A stretch of DNA of 64,000 nucleotides from Fidelibacterota bacterium (lineage in GTDB: Bacteria > Fidelibacterota > UBA8477 > JABMPR01). The notes beneath the pieces are model-generated. The model saw nothing but the letters and a program-made list of their open reading frames with translations. It made no database searches and was not told the DNA's origin. Positions 53,785 through 63,087 of the stretch are shown here, one piece after another. A program made the position numbers and the translations under genes. Where the stretch lies: NCBI GenBank assembly GCA_021734325.1, contig JAIPJF010000001.1, positions 24,232-88,231 of the forward strand, written 5' to 3'. Positions within the stretch are counted from its first letter, which is position 1; each line of letters starts with the position of its first letter.

Positions 53785-54237
53785 TTACAAGAGAATGGAA
53801 ATGCTCAGCGTTGAGCCTGCCAGACTCAGTAATATGGGTACAGCATAGGACCAGCGTTCCCGCTTCCCGAATACCCAGCCCAGGCTATTCATTCCTGTAT
53901 AGTTCAGGGCGCCCAAGGCCACCAGGGACACGTCCCTGGCCCATGGTTTATCGTTTTGCAGGCCATAGGCTCCTGCAATCAATAAACTTGCTGTTGAATA
54001 CTCTGCAACCCAATGGGGCAACAAATACGCGTCACTCCCCGGTTCTCTCGCTCTGACATAGCCCTTTGAGATGTCAATTTTATCTGCTTTGATCATATCG
54101 ATGGTCCAGATGGTGGTCATTCCAAGACCGGCTGCCTGCATAAAGATTGGAATCCACGACTGCACCAGCTCAGCCGGGGCGGATTTGGGAAATCCAATCA
54201 TCGTAAGCAGGATAATCAGTAATATTTTTTTAGACAT
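53785..54237 (-). CDS. Small integral membrane protein, unknown
   Basis: 150 residues. Signal-like start, then about four hydrophobic segments (MQAAGLGMTTIWTIDMI; YSTASLLIAGAYGL; VSLVALGALNYTGM; YAVPILLSLAGSTLSISILL). GKRERW lies before the last helix. Not recognised. Twelve bases after the esterase gene and 24 before the next hydrolase, so part of the operon. Confidence 0.6.
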   Translation of the reverse strand: MSKKILLIILLTMIGFPKSAPAELVQSWIPIFMQAAGLGMTTIWTIDMIKADKIDISKGYVRAREPGSDAYLLPHWVAEYSTASLLIAGAYGLQNDKPWARDVSLVALGALNYTGMNSLGWVFGKRERWSYAVPILLSLAGSTLSISILL

Positions 54238-54249
54238 AATACCTCCGTC

Positions 54250-55254
54250 TCAATTTCCAGAGAACATGGCTGTGTATATAAATTCCTCATAATCCCCTGG
54301 TAGATCATGGTCCAGTCCTTCGATGATTCTATATGAATAAGAAATTTCCAGTCGCTCCAGGGATTCACATAATGTGACTTGAGGGTCTCCATAGAAATCT
54401 GTCTCCCCTGCGATTATCTCTATGAATGGAGGGTCTGGGATCACCAGGCTATCCTTGAAGACATCCCTCGGATACCCCGGACAAAATGCCACCACCCTTG
54501 CAGACGGTATTGTCCCCCTTAAGCCCACATCAATGGCAATGGAAGCACCAGCAGATATACCAGAAAGGGTTATTTGAGTTTCATCGATTGGATACTGAGT
54601 AAGGATGTCTCTAAAACAACTGTCCAGTTCCATCAGCCCCCGCTGATCTCCAGTTCGCCAGCCATAGGTATTGCTGGTGTAATTCCTGTAGGATTGAAAA
54701 TAAACAATGATTGTACTATCTCTGAATGAGTCTGAGAATTTCCAGCGTGCTCTGGCTTTCTGAAGTGAGCTACCTCCACCATGAAATATGAACACTGCCG
54801 GATAAGTCTTTTCAACATCCTTTCGCAATGGTGGTAATATTTCCCACGTGGTTCGAGCCTGCTGAATTGCCTCAGCACGAAGGAGCTGATTTCTCTGAGC
54901 AATTTGCATGAAGTTCGTAAAACCCGTATAGGGACGAAAGCGAGGCAGATCGGGATGAATCAGGAAGAAAAAGTCCTTAACATGACCACTATCCCAGATG
55001 GCAAGATTGTCCTCGTATAAGAGTAACTTTTCATTCAGATAGACAAGTTCCTGGAGACGTTCAAATTCGTGATCTCCAGACGACCAATTTGCCTCAATGA
55101 ATGCTTTTGCCTCTACGAAACTGGAGTCTGCTTCAAGGGAATCAACGATGACCATTAGCTCTTCAAACGACTGGCTGCCATCATTTGTGCAGCAGATCAG
55201 GGGTATCCATAATATCACGCTGATGATTGTCCAGATAATTCTATTCCCCATCAT
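54250..55254 (-). CDS. Alpha/beta-hydrolase serine esterase-like lipoprotein
   Basis: 334 residues. Lipobox near LIPCCT (WIPLICCTND). An N-terminal helical part (residues 30-130) precedes the hydrolase core: VFIFHGGGSSLQ (oxyanion loop), LSGISAGASIAID with nucleophile Ser in GxSxG, and GLDHDLPGD with the catalytic His. The family is esterase or deacylase. Starts five bases after the corrected end of the Ntn hydrolase gene. Confidence 0.72.
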   Translation of the reverse strand: MMGNRIIWTIISVILWIPLICCTNDGSQSFEELMVIVDSLEADSSFVEAKAFIEANWSSGDHEFERLQELVYLNEKLLLYEDNLAIWDSGHVKDFFFLIHPDLPRFRPYTGFTNFMQIAQRNQLLRAEAIQQARTTWEILPPLRKDVEKTYPAVFIFHGGGSSLQKARARWKFSDSFRDSTIIVYFQSYRNYTSNTYGWRTGDQRGLMELDSCFRDILTQYPIDETQITLSGISAGASIAIDVGLRGTIPSARVVAFCPGYPRDVFKDSLVIPDPPFIEIIAGETDFYGDPQVTLCESLERLEISYSYRIIEGLDHDLPGDYEEFIYTAMFSGN

Positions 55255-55259
55255 CCCCC

Positions 55260-56325
55260 CTATTTATTATCATTTATTTTCTGGATCTCAGTCCACTGCA
55301 ATAGATATTCGGCTGCTTGTTCACGACTCAGATCTCCCAAACCAGCAAGTTGATCGAAGACAGATTTGATGCCGGTTTGATCGCGCTTCAGATCGTAGTG
55401 CAAAAAAAAAATTATCGCCTGGATCTCCACTGCGATCTTTCAGTATGCACATGGCGGTTTGCGAGCCATGCTCTTTCTCCAGTTCATCCAATTTTATCAG
55501 ACGATTTGGAGAAGAATCATGTGTTACAATATGTAATGTTCTTCTGATCGAGTCATAAACCAGAGACCATTGAGTATCATGCTGTTTCACAATCTCCAGT
55601 CCCTGAAAGGCTGTTTTTTTATTAGCGGAATGTGTTTCCTTAAGAAAACGTGCTGCTCGCACAAAACGCTCCTGAGAAGCAGCACTGTTGGTTTCATTGC
55701 GCTGTCCGCCAAAGCCCTTGTGAGCCTTCAAATATTTGATGGAATTCTGATAGCTGTTATTCGACTGGGCTGCAACAGGCAAATCTTTACCAGTAAAAAC
55801 ATTGAGCTTACCCCCTAACCATTCCAGATAGGCTACATTACCTTGTGCATCAATGATGAGGTAATGCAGCTCAATGATCCACTTATGCGGTGCAATTGAC
55901 TGCGCCGATTCAATGACTTCATTCACAGATCTATACATATCCAGATGATACTGAATCCATTCAAATTCACTCAGAACGAGAGCCTGATTCTGATCAGGAT
56001 AGCAGGAAAGTGAGTACGCTGTGGATTCAATGACCAGACCGGCTGAATTCATCCCGCCTAATGGCATATTACGTCCAAATTGATTGGCCGTAACACTTGA
56101 ATAAACGGCTTCCCATGAGGCGTTCCCATCGCGGGCATTCACACTCTGCTTCCGTGCACCAGAGGGATTGTAAAAAGCGATGCCTATTGGAATGGGCCAA
56201 TCCAGATTTTTACCAACAAATATCGCTGCGGAATCCTGGAGGCAAAAGACAGTACACGCTTGTCCTGGAGGGATATTTATCGCGATAGCAAGACTGAAAA
56301 TTATGGGTCTTAAATACTTTTCCAT
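55260..56325 (-). CDS. Penicillin V acylase / choloylglycine hydrolase-like Ntn hydrolase, frameshifted at a T10 run
   Basis: Signal peptide ends GQA and the mature chain starts with Cys24 (ACTVFCLQDS), the N-terminal nucleophile of the Ntn amide hydrolases; GKNLDWPIP and MPLGGMNSAGLVIES follow as in that family. As written, the frame hits a stop near 55321 after a ten-T run (minus strand, 55402-55411) with an unlikely tail. Dropping one T lets the frame read on through FFLHYDLKRDQ to a stop at 55260, giving 354 residues and ending 5 bases before the esterase gene. Start at 56325 is preferred: AAAGGAAAT lies upstream. The enzyme cleaves N-acyl amides such as penicillin V, bile salts or acyl-homoserine lactones. 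Confidence 0.75.
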
Positions 56326-56341
56326 AAGGTAGATATTTCCT

Positions 56342-57691
56342 TTACGAACTTGCAAACAGTCCAATGGCTCGATCCACCAGTTTTTGGGTTGCCTGTTCGG
56401 TAAGCATTTTTCGGTTATATGTGATCCCCAATGTCATGCATCCGTTGAATGTCATGATTCCTATTAGTTTCTCCATGTTGCTGGGTAAATGGGGAAAGAA
56501 GACGACTTCATTCACCCCAATATCTTTGAATTGAGATTTAATTTTTACCATACCCAAGTTGCTAAATCCCGTTCCAATGGTGATCTGATCAAACCCGATC
56601 ATTTTTCTGATCTTGTCGATTGATCGTGAGCGATAGATTCCCCATGAGCTTAGATGAATGGCATCAATGAGTGATGGAATCAGTCGATTGAATATGAGCA
56701 TTTGGTAAATCTTCCTCGAGCGAAGGTGTTGCTTCAACTTTTTATCCAGAACTTCCAGAAACGGCCAGAATCGTTCACCCTTGACACTTGTAGTAAATCC
56801 AAATCCGGAAGCGTAAAAGCCAAGATCTCGCCCGATCGGGGGCTGTAGATAGGAACGTAGACTGACAGCCAGGCTGGATTTTCGGTAATAATGTGGCCGA
56901 CTGCCTTGTGCCAACAGCAAAGCACCCGTGATGGCACTATTCACGCTGATATGATGCTTATGAGCCTCATCGAGGATATGTTGAGTTTCCTGCTCATTGA
57001 TGTGATACACAGAGTGCCCGATATCATTTGTTTTCGCTTTATGGTAAATCTGATCAAGAGCATCATACCCAAACTCAATTCCCTCATTATTCCACAGCCG
57101 ATTTGCCTGGCTCGAGAACATCTTCTCCAGGCAGCCAGCCTTATAATTTGGCAGATGCTTTCCATCGATTACGGGCAGTGATTCAAGACTCCGCTTCAGT
57201 ACCTTGCTCCCCGTTGATTCGTATGATTCGAGGATTTCTTGAATCCACCAGATCAATGACAAGCCATCACAGATGAGATGATGACATTCAATGAGTAAAT
57301 GCCATACCGATTCAGTCTGAGTTAGTGAGATCCTGCAGAGTTTACCCCTTGCCGGATTAAAATCATACTCAGACAGCCCCATGAGATGTAGTTGCTCAAC
57401 TTCAGATATTTCTTGTAGAACAAATTCTGGCCAGATTGAATCACTGTATTCAAACCAGGCTGTTGCTGCTTCCAATACGATTCTACTCTTTAACAATGGA
57501 CGATTCAGGGAGGTATTTCGAATTGCCTGTTCCAATCGTTCAGGCTGGATGATTCCATCTCCAATCAATTTGAATTTGACGATGGCACGTGGATCAAACA
57601 GATATATTCGTTCATATTTAAGCTCTCTTCGTTCCGGTCCAGCAGTTTTAGTCAGGGATTGGTTCATGTATGGCTCAATAAATCCTGGCAT
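56342..57691 (-). CDS. Condensation-domain-like acyltransferase (WES/PapA superfamily)
   Basis: 449 residues. The catalytic motif HHXXXDG is HHLICDG at 137-143, the sign of the CoA-dependent acyltransferase superfamily (NRPS condensation, PapA, alcohol acetyltransferase, chloramphenicol acetyltransferase). Later SAITGALLLAQG and VSLRSYLQPPIGRDLG resemble the second domain. It would join an acyl group to an alcohol or amine. No carrier protein or NRPS gene is nearby, so it likely acts on CoA esters or lipids. Start overlaps the hydrolase gene by 17 bases; a second ATG at 57667 is possible. Confidence 0.75.
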   Translation of the reverse strand: MPGFIEPYMNQSLTKTAGPERRELKYERIYLFDPRAIVKFKLIGDGIIQPERLEQAIRNTSLNRPLLKSRIVLEAATAWFEYSDSIWPEFVLQEISEVEQLHLMGLSEYDFNPARGKLCRISLTQTESVWHLLIECHHLICDGLSLIWWIQEILESYESTGSKVLKRSLESLPVIDGKHLPNYKAGCLEKMFSSQANRLWNNEGIEFGYDALDQIYHKAKTNDIGHSVYHINEQETQHILDEAHKHHISVNSAITGALLLAQGSRPHYYRKSSLAVSLRSYLQPPIGRDLGFYASGFGFTTSVKGERFWPFLEVLDKKLKQHLRSRKIYQMLIFNRLIPSLIDAIHLSSWGIYRSRSIDKIRKMIGFDQITIGTGFSNLGMVKIKSQFKDIGVNEVVFFPHLPSNMEKLIGIMTFNGCMTLGITYNRKMLTEQATQKLVDRAIGLFASS

Positions 57692-59111
57692 TCTCAGGTG
57701 GGTCTTCTTTTAACTCCTCACCCCTAAGCAAAAGCTCTTGAATCCCCTTGATAATCGTCCACGAATCTGCGTCATTACCCCCCGACTGGTTCGCGCCTGT
57801 TGTTACGATGACCAGTTCATCGTCTGGGAATATGAGAATGAATTGACTCCCGAGACCATTTGCCCAGATCATGCGATGATGTCGCTCCCCTTTTCCGAAC
57901 TCCGAAACCCACCATTGGTATCCATAGAAGTCATTGTCAATTCCAGTAGCAACAAGGGGGCTGGTATATTTCTGAATCAGATCTTGATCAATTATTTGTG
58001 CTCCCTGATAAGCGCCATCTCCAAGGACCAATTGTCCAATCTTGAGCAGATCAATGGGCTTTAACCACAGTGATCCTGACGGCAGTGGATTGCCCTTCTG
58101 CCGGAACAGATCCCAATCATAATCTCTTATCCCAAGTTCCTTGAACAAGGTTTCTTCAGCGTATTGATCGAGGGGCATTCCTGTAACAGAACGAATCACC
58201 AGGCCAAGAATGACCGGGCACCCACCATCGTAATTCCATTCTACCCCTGGCGAGCTAGTGGGTTCTCTTGATAGCGCCCACAGCTCTCTGTCCTCTGCCA
58301 TAAGCAGAGCCCAATCATCGGGTGCATAGCCGGCAGTCATGCCAAGCACATCTGATAGGCGAAGCGGATGCTCATCTGGAATTACACCGCGGTATGGTTC
58401 TGGAATGAGATCCTTTACAAGTAATTCGTCACTTGTGATGACCTCATGATGGATGGCCATTGCGACCAGAAGTGCGGTGATACTTTTATTGGCAGATTCT
58501 ATGGGGTGCAGCACTTCTCTTCCATATCCCTTGAAATAACTTTCATAATACACACTGTCTTTGTCTGCGATCAGCAGTGAATGAATTTCACCGTATTGCC
58601 CCTGTTTTATGGCGGTAATCAAATCGTGAAGAGCCGGCAGGTTCACCCTGGGAATAATAGAAATCAGTGGTTCCGGAGTATTCGGGTCAGGTGAATCCTG
58701 AAAAACTCCGTAAATGTCCCGTTTTAAGACCCTGGTGAGAGATATTTTATCTGGATCTTCACCTTCACAAGTGATTGATCCGGATAATCGAGAAGGATCA
58801 GCACTCATTTTTCCTGCAAATCCACACCCCCATTCAGGTAAGTCGAGTGAGATCGAATCTGTTTCATAAAATAGAATTCTGCCTGAGAAATGGGAATTAT
58901 ACTGATTTCTGATAAGCCAGTAGCCTTTAAAACTACTGTCAGCCAAAGCTTGATCATCAATATTGAAGATAAATGTGGCATAGTCATTTTCAGGATGGGG
59001 ACCCTGCCAGATGCCTAGAATATGTGGGCTTGAATCGTTCGAACATGCTAATAGTACAGCCAGAATAATGCTTGTGGTGAGGTCCCGATAGATTTGAACT
59101 TTGCTTTTCAC
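57675..59111 (-). CDS. Serine beta-lactamase-like lipoprotein hydrolase (copy A)
   Basis: 478 residues. Lipobox Cys23 (VLLACSND). Residues ~30-130 form a beta-rich N-terminal domain; the beta-lactamase-like core has SXXK as SANK (206-209), with NYDGGCPVILGLVI and FYGYQWWVSEFG. Same architecture as the copy at 52336-53760 but diverged. Second gene of the operon, 22 bases after padR. Likely an envelope esterase or peptidase. Confidence 0.8.
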   Translation of the reverse strand: MKSKVQIYRDLTTSIILAVLLACSNDSSPHILGIWQGPHPENDYATFIFNIDDQALADSSFKGYWLIRNQYNSHFSGRILFYETDSISLDLPEWGCGFAGKMSADPSRLSGSITCEGEDPDKISLTRVLKRDIYGVFQDSPDPNTPEPLISIIPRVNLPALHDLITAIKQGQYGEIHSLLIADKDSVYYESYFKGYGREVLHPIESANKSITALLVAMAIHHEVITSDELLVKDLIPEPYRGVIPDEHPLRLSDVLGMTAGYAPDDWALLMAEDRELWALSREPTSSPGVEWNYDGGCPVILGLVIRSVTGMPLDQYAEETLFKELGIRDYDWDLFRQKGNPLPSGSLWLKPIDLLKIGQLVLGDGAYQGAQIIDQDLIQKYTSPLVATGIDNDFYGYQWWVSEFGKGERHHRMIWANGLGSQFILIFPDDELVIVTTGANQSGGNDADSWTIIKGIQELLLRGEELKEDPPENARIY

Positions 59112-59133
59112 TGCTTCCCCCAGAGAATTTTAG

Positions 59134-59652
59134 TTAATCATATACTCCATATTCCCTCATGAATCCTTCGAGCCATTCAAGGAGTGTCTTGTTGATCTTG
59201 ATATGCTGTTCGGCTAAGGCTTTGATCGGCAGGGATAACATTCCATGCATTGCAGATTGGCCTTCGAGATGGTTCAGGTGCTCGCGGAGTACATCCTGCA
59301 AGGTTCTTAGCAAGCGAAAGGCTTCCGGCTTTGGAAATTGATCAATAAGCAGAATGAATACATTGAAATCGAAATGGATATTGGGTCTACCTGTTATAAG
59401 CGATACCATCGTTTCTCTAATATGTGATTCCCCTTTGTCTGTGATGGAGTAGATGCGTTTGGATGGCATTTTCCCTGCCTTGCGATCCACCCCGCTCAAC
59501 AGTCCTTTTTCTTCAAGTAGCGTCACGTTTCTATAGATTGCAGGTTTGCTGAGCCTTACGAGCTCATAAATACCACCCAATTTGGCAAGTTCATACGCGC
59601 TCATTGGTTGATTTTTAATGAGTCCTAAAATGATGAGATCCACAGCAGCCAT
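59134..59652 (-). CDS. PadR-family transcriptional regulator
   Basis: 172 residues. The winged helix DLIILGLIKNQPMSAYELAKLG...SKPAIYRNVTLLEEKGLL is the PadR signature; the C-terminal half is the usual helical dimerisation domain. PadR proteins are mostly repressors of the adjacent operon, lifted by aromatic acids or drugs. A strong ribosome site (TAGGAGA) lies 8 bases before the ATG. A palindrome at 59688-59706 is a likely operator. It heads the seven-gene operon ending at 52336. Confidence 0.88.
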   Translation of the reverse strand: MAAVDLIILGLIKNQPMSAYELAKLGGIYELVRLSKPAIYRNVTLLEEKGLLSGVDRKAGKMPSKRIYSITDKGESHIRETMVSLITGRPNIHFDFNVFILLIDQFPKPEAFRLLRTLQDVLREHLNHLEGQSAMHGMLSLPIKALAEQHIKINKTLLEWLEGFMREYGVYD

Positions 59653-59687
59653 TTTGATATTCTCCTACTTTATGCATCTAATATAGC

Positions 59688-59706
59688 ATATACTAGTCTA
59701 GTGTAT
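59688..59706. promoter_or_regulatory. PadR operator candidate (palindrome)
   Basis: ATATACTA-GTC-TAGTGTAT, 8-base arms with one mismatch, 36 bases before the padR start, in an AT-rich promoter-like stretch. Size and site suit a PadR dimer and autoregulation. The exact family consensus (ATGT-N8-ACAT) is not met. Confidence 0.5.
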
Positions 59707-59982
59707 AGTATTTTTTTTAAAAATAAATACATTTTTTAGTCGCAATACAAGGGAATTAAATGAGTGTCAAATCTGGAAGTGCTGGATTTTAATGAAACTA
59801 TTATTGCTGAGAATCACTTGGCATGGGATCCAGCATAATTACTGGGGATGATATTTTTGGGGGGTAATACAAGATGCCTGCATCCGCCCCCGGCTATTCT
59901 CGGATGCACTCATGAGTAGCTAACTCAGGCAACCTACAAACCTCAATTATTCGGATAGTAGGTGAACAAGCTTTTTATTTTA
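59707..59982. other. Intergenic stretch with a 7-bp hairpin
   Basis: No gene seen. GCATCCG and CGGATGC form a perfect stem at 59880-59907 with a 14-base loop, about 75 bases past the stop of the thioredoxin-like gene. It lacks a T-tail. It may end the arsenic operon or be an unrelated structure. Confidence 0.4.
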
Positions 59983-60228
59983 TCAGATCGATGCTTCAGT
60001 GATCCAGGTTTTGAGGTTTTCCTTTGATGGAATCTTCCCGCTACTCACAACTGTGTCATTCAATATTAAACCGGGTGTCATAAAAACGCCCAGATCGGCA
60101 AACTTGTCATGATCGGTGATCTTTTCGATATCAGCTGCGATCTGATTATCAGTTAGAACTTCCTGACAAAGCTGGGCGAGTTTTTGACAATTCGGACAAC
60201 CCCCACCGACGACTTTAATGTTCAACAT
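59983..60228 (-). CDS. Thioredoxin-like small redox protein
   Basis: 81 residues. GGGCPNCQKLA gives the CXXC redox motif in the form of the 'redox-active disulfide protein 2'/Thioredoxin_3 family, and TPGLILND is the usual cis-Pro region. Length fits the family (~78). It follows an ArsP-like permease and an ArsR repressor in a three-gene operon, an arrangement often seen in arsenic or metal-stress clusters. Confidence 0.85.
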   Translation of the reverse strand: MLNIKVVGGGCPNCQKLAQLCQEVLTDNQIAADIEKITDHDKFADLGVFMTPGLILNDTVVSSGKIPSKENLKTWITEASI

Positions 60229-60279
60229 TTTTAATTCCTTAATTTTTTAAAATTAATCTCATGAGATGGAGCACCTGCT

Positions 60280-61584
60280 TTACGCAAACAACGTCCCATA
60301 GACCACACCACTAATCGTTGCCATGACCACAACCAGAAATACATAGACGATGGTCTTTTGAGTTCCGATCACCCCGCGAATGACCAGCATGTTCGGTAGT
60401 GAAAGGGCTGGACCGGCCAACAACAATGCCAGAGCAGGTCCTTTTCCCATCCCGGCGTTCATTAGACCCTGGAGTATGGGAATCTCAGTCAAGGTGGCGA
60501 AATACATAAAGGCACCTACTATAGATGCAAAGAAGTTCGCAATGACTGAATTTCCTCCGACTAAACTGGATATCCATTCATTGGGAATGATCCCCCTTCC
60601 ACCTTCCTGTGAACCGAGGAGGAATCCTGCAATCAGTACACCCACGGCCAATAAGGGCATGATCTGCTTGGCGAAGCCCCAGCTTTCACTCATCCACGCC
60701 TCACCCTGCCCCTTGCTGATGGAAAGAATTATACTCAATGCAATAACTGCCACTGCAAATGGAATAAGCGGTGTACCTGCCCAAAGAATGGCAGATATAA
60801 GAACTGCCAGGGAAGCCAGAATGACCCAGACTTTGTTGAGATTGAGAATGAACACGAGTGACCCGGTAAAGAGTACTCCAAAGCCGGCCGTGATCAGCCA
60901 TTTGTACTCATAGAATAAATACCAGATGCCACTTTCTGTGTTTGGTGCTCCCCAGTTCACAAAGACCAGGATCAATACCAGGGTGAAAAAGTGAAATGCG
61001 GTTTGCCAGATGGGTCGGATTTCCGCTTCCGTAGGCAGGGCCATCTGTTGCGCAGCCTTGGCCGATTCTTCCTTGCGATAAATGAAGTGCATCAAGCCGC
61101 CAATGACCACGGCAAAGACCACTGCACCGACGACCCGGGCAATGCCCAACTCCAGCCCGAGAATCCGGGCAGTCAGAATAATCGCCAGGATATTGATCGC
61201 CGGTCCAGAGTAAAGGAAAGCAATGGCTGGTCCCAAGCCTGCACCCCGCTTGTGTATTCCAGAGAAAAGAGGTAGTATGGTGCAGGAGCAGACTGCCAGT
61301 ATCGTACCTGAGACAGAAGCCACCAGATAGGAAACCCATTTACTGGTCCCAGCGCCAAAATATTTGATCACGGCCGATTGACTGACAAAGACGGCGATCA
61401 CTCCGGCAATAAAGAAAGCCGGCACCAGGCACAGCAGGACATGTTCCTGGGCATACCACTTGGCCAACTCAAAGGCCGAGACCAGGGCTTCCTTAAATTC
61501 TGCATTCTGTACGGGCAGGAAATAGGCCAGCAGAAATAATCCCACAATCCAGAGCAGCGTTTTGTATTCTTCTTTCCAATTCAC
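60280..61584 (-). CDS. ArsP/YraQ-type permease (DUF318)
   Basis: 434 residues with about 10 membrane helices. CSCTILPLFSGIHKRGAGLGPAIAFLYSGPAIN is the ArsP_1/DUF318 signature; a second such repeat GAFMYFATLTEIPILQGLMNAGMGKGPALALLLAGPALS is in the C-terminal half. Members export methylarsenite or other organoarsenicals. Between arsR and the thioredoxin-like gene, so induction by arsenic is likely; substrate not proven. Confidence 0.85.
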   Translation of the reverse strand: MNWKEEYKTLLWIVGLFLLAYFLPVQNAEFKEALVSAFELAKWYAQEHVLLCLVPAFFIAGVIAVFVSQSAVIKYFGAGTSKWVSYLVASVSGTILAVCSCTILPLFSGIHKRGAGLGPAIAFLYSGPAINILAIILTARILGLELGIARVVGAVVFAVVIGGLMHFIYRKEESAKAAQQMALPTEAEIRPIWQTAFHFFTLVLILVFVNWGAPNTESGIWYLFYEYKWLITAGFGVLFTGSLVFILNLNKVWVILASLAVLISAILWAGTPLIPFAVAVIALSIILSISKGQGEAWMSESWGFAKQIMPLLAVGVLIAGFLLGSQEGGRGIIPNEWISSLVGGNSVIANFFASIVGAFMYFATLTEIPILQGLMNAGMGKGPALALLLAGPALSLPNMLVIRGVIGTQKTIVYVFLVVVMATISGVVYGTLFA

Positions 61585-61619
61585 AATAGGTTTTTCCTGT
61601 ATGATTCCGTTAGACCCGT

Positions 61620-61964
61620 TTAACTGGCACAGATCTGATGGCGATCTGCTTCCCTGACGGCCTGCCTGTCCTTGTTGATCGTTTCATCCCCGATAAAAAG
61701 AGAATTCAGTTGGGACATCACATTGTCAATGAGATCCGATTCGTCTGATTGTGCCAATCTGTAATTCACCCACCTGCCGTCTTTCTCATCCATGATGAGA
61801 TCCACATTGCGTAGAATGGATAAATGTTTTGACACGGTCGAATTGGCAAGCTGGAGCACATTGACGATCTCACAAACACACATTGGCTTATCTTTGAGCA
61901 TCATGAGAATGCGCAATCTGTTCTGGTCTGAGAGTGCTTTATAAAGATTTGAGACTTGGCGCAT
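61620..61964 (-). CDS. arsR: ArsR-family metalloregulator
   Basis: 114 residues. Winged helix LYKALSDQNRLRILMML...VCEIVNVLQLANSTVSKHLSILRNVDLI; the CVC pair in MCVCEIV matches the arsenic-site cysteines of ArsR. A repressor that releases DNA on binding As(III). First gene of the three-gene operon. Confidence 0.9.
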   Translation of the reverse strand: MRQVSNLYKALSDQNRLRILMMLKDKPMCVCEIVNVLQLANSTVSKHLSILRNVDLIMDEKDGRWVNYRLAQSDESDLIDNVMSQLNSLFIGDETINKDRQAVREADRHQICAS

Positions 61965-62045
61965 GAAATCTCCATTTCGTTATCTGGCGAAATATACATA
62001 GGAACAAATTCATTCCAAGGAATCAAACGATAAAAACGATCCAAA

Positions 62046-62076
62046 AAGAAAAAAGCCCCGGATTTCCATCCAGGGC
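62046..62076 (-). terminator. Intrinsic terminator after the alpha/beta-hydrolase gene
   Basis: GCCCTGGAT/ATCCGGGGC stem (one G-T) with a GGAA loop and T6 tail on the minus strand, about 38 bases past the stop at 62114. Confidence 0.75.
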
Positions 62077-62113
62077 CTTCACTAACAGAATGTACCAACT
62101 ATTATCTATTATT

Positions 62114-63079
62114 TTACGGGGTTGTCCTTGCCCCTTTTAGAAAATCCAGAATGAGTTGATTTGCCACATCTGGTGCATCGAGTTGAACAAAATGACCACA
62201 TTTGGGAATCACATTCACCTGCGCATTGGGAATCTCATGTGCGATTTCTGCGATGTCTTTCGTCCATCCCGGATGGAGAAAACGATTGGGTATCAGAGCA
62301 TCATTTGCTCCAAAAAGCACCAGTGTGGGCTGGGAAATCTGATCGAGCCTATCCCATACGATTCCACGTAGCATGCCCTCAACATTTTTGGATACAGCGA
62401 AACAGTAGTTATAGAAATCACTTGCTCCCCGTAGCTGAATCCGATCCGTTATCATCCAGGATGCATCCTCAGGGAACGCATAAAAATTGATGCTCACATT
62501 CTGGGCGATCGCCCTTACCGGCGTATCCCTGACCAATTCCGGGGTCATGACATTCTTCATCCAGGCAGATTCCCCTTCATTGAAGCGCTCGAAACCGGCG
62601 GGCGAGATCAAAACCAGGCCCTTCACCAACTCTGGGCTCTCCAGAGCCAGGGTCATGGCGATCTGACCTCCCATGGAATGACCTGCCAGGGTAACTGGTC
62701 CCACGCCAAGGGTATCGATTAAAGTCCTCAAGACATCTGCATTGAAGGACATTGAATATTCGTAATAGCCCTTGCTGGAATGACCATAACCAGGCAGATC
62801 CACGGCAATCACGCGATGTGTTTTTGCCAGCACCTCAATATTTTTAGTCCAGGCTCTGGCATAACTCCCGAGACCATGGATCATCAGGATGGTCTCAGGA
62901 CCCTCCCCCTGATCGATATAGGCCAGATCAATATTTCCCAATTGAATGGTCTGCATGGGAAACCCATAATCAAGATCAGTGAACTCGAGACTTGGAAGTT
63001 TGTAATAGGATCCTGTTCCTTTGCCCATGAGCATCCCTACTGTAAAAAATATTATGATTTGTAAGTATCGTTTCTTCAT
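62114..63079 (-). CDS. Alpha/beta hydrolase, exported
   Basis: 321 residues from the ATG at 63079, which has AGGAGC 6 bases upstream; a longer reading would add 16 residues without a site. Signal-anchor helix at residues 5-18. Motifs LMIHGLGSYARAW (oxyanion), AGHSMGGQIA (nucleophile Ser), LFGANDALIPNR (Asp) and KCGHFVQLDAP (His) complete the triad. Similar to haloalkane dehalogenase-like or esterase hydrolases. It follows the outer-membrane protein gene by 8 bases. Confidence 0.85.
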   Translation of the reverse strand: MKKRYLQIIIFFTVGMLMGKGTGSYYKLPSLEFTDLDYGFPMQTIQLGNIDLAYIDQGEGPETILMIHGLGSYARAWTKNIEVLAKTHRVIAVDLPGYGHSSKGYYEYSMSFNADVLRTLIDTLGVGPVTLAGHSMGGQIAMTLALESPELVKGLVLISPAGFERFNEGESAWMKNVMTPELVRDTPVRAIAQNVSINFYAFPEDASWMITDRIQLRGASDFYNYCFAVSKNVEGMLRGIVWDRLDQISQPTLVLFGANDALIPNRFLHPGWTKDIAEIAHEIPNAQVNVIPKCGHFVQLDAPDVANQLILDFLKGARTTP

Positions 63080-63087
63080 GATAGCTC

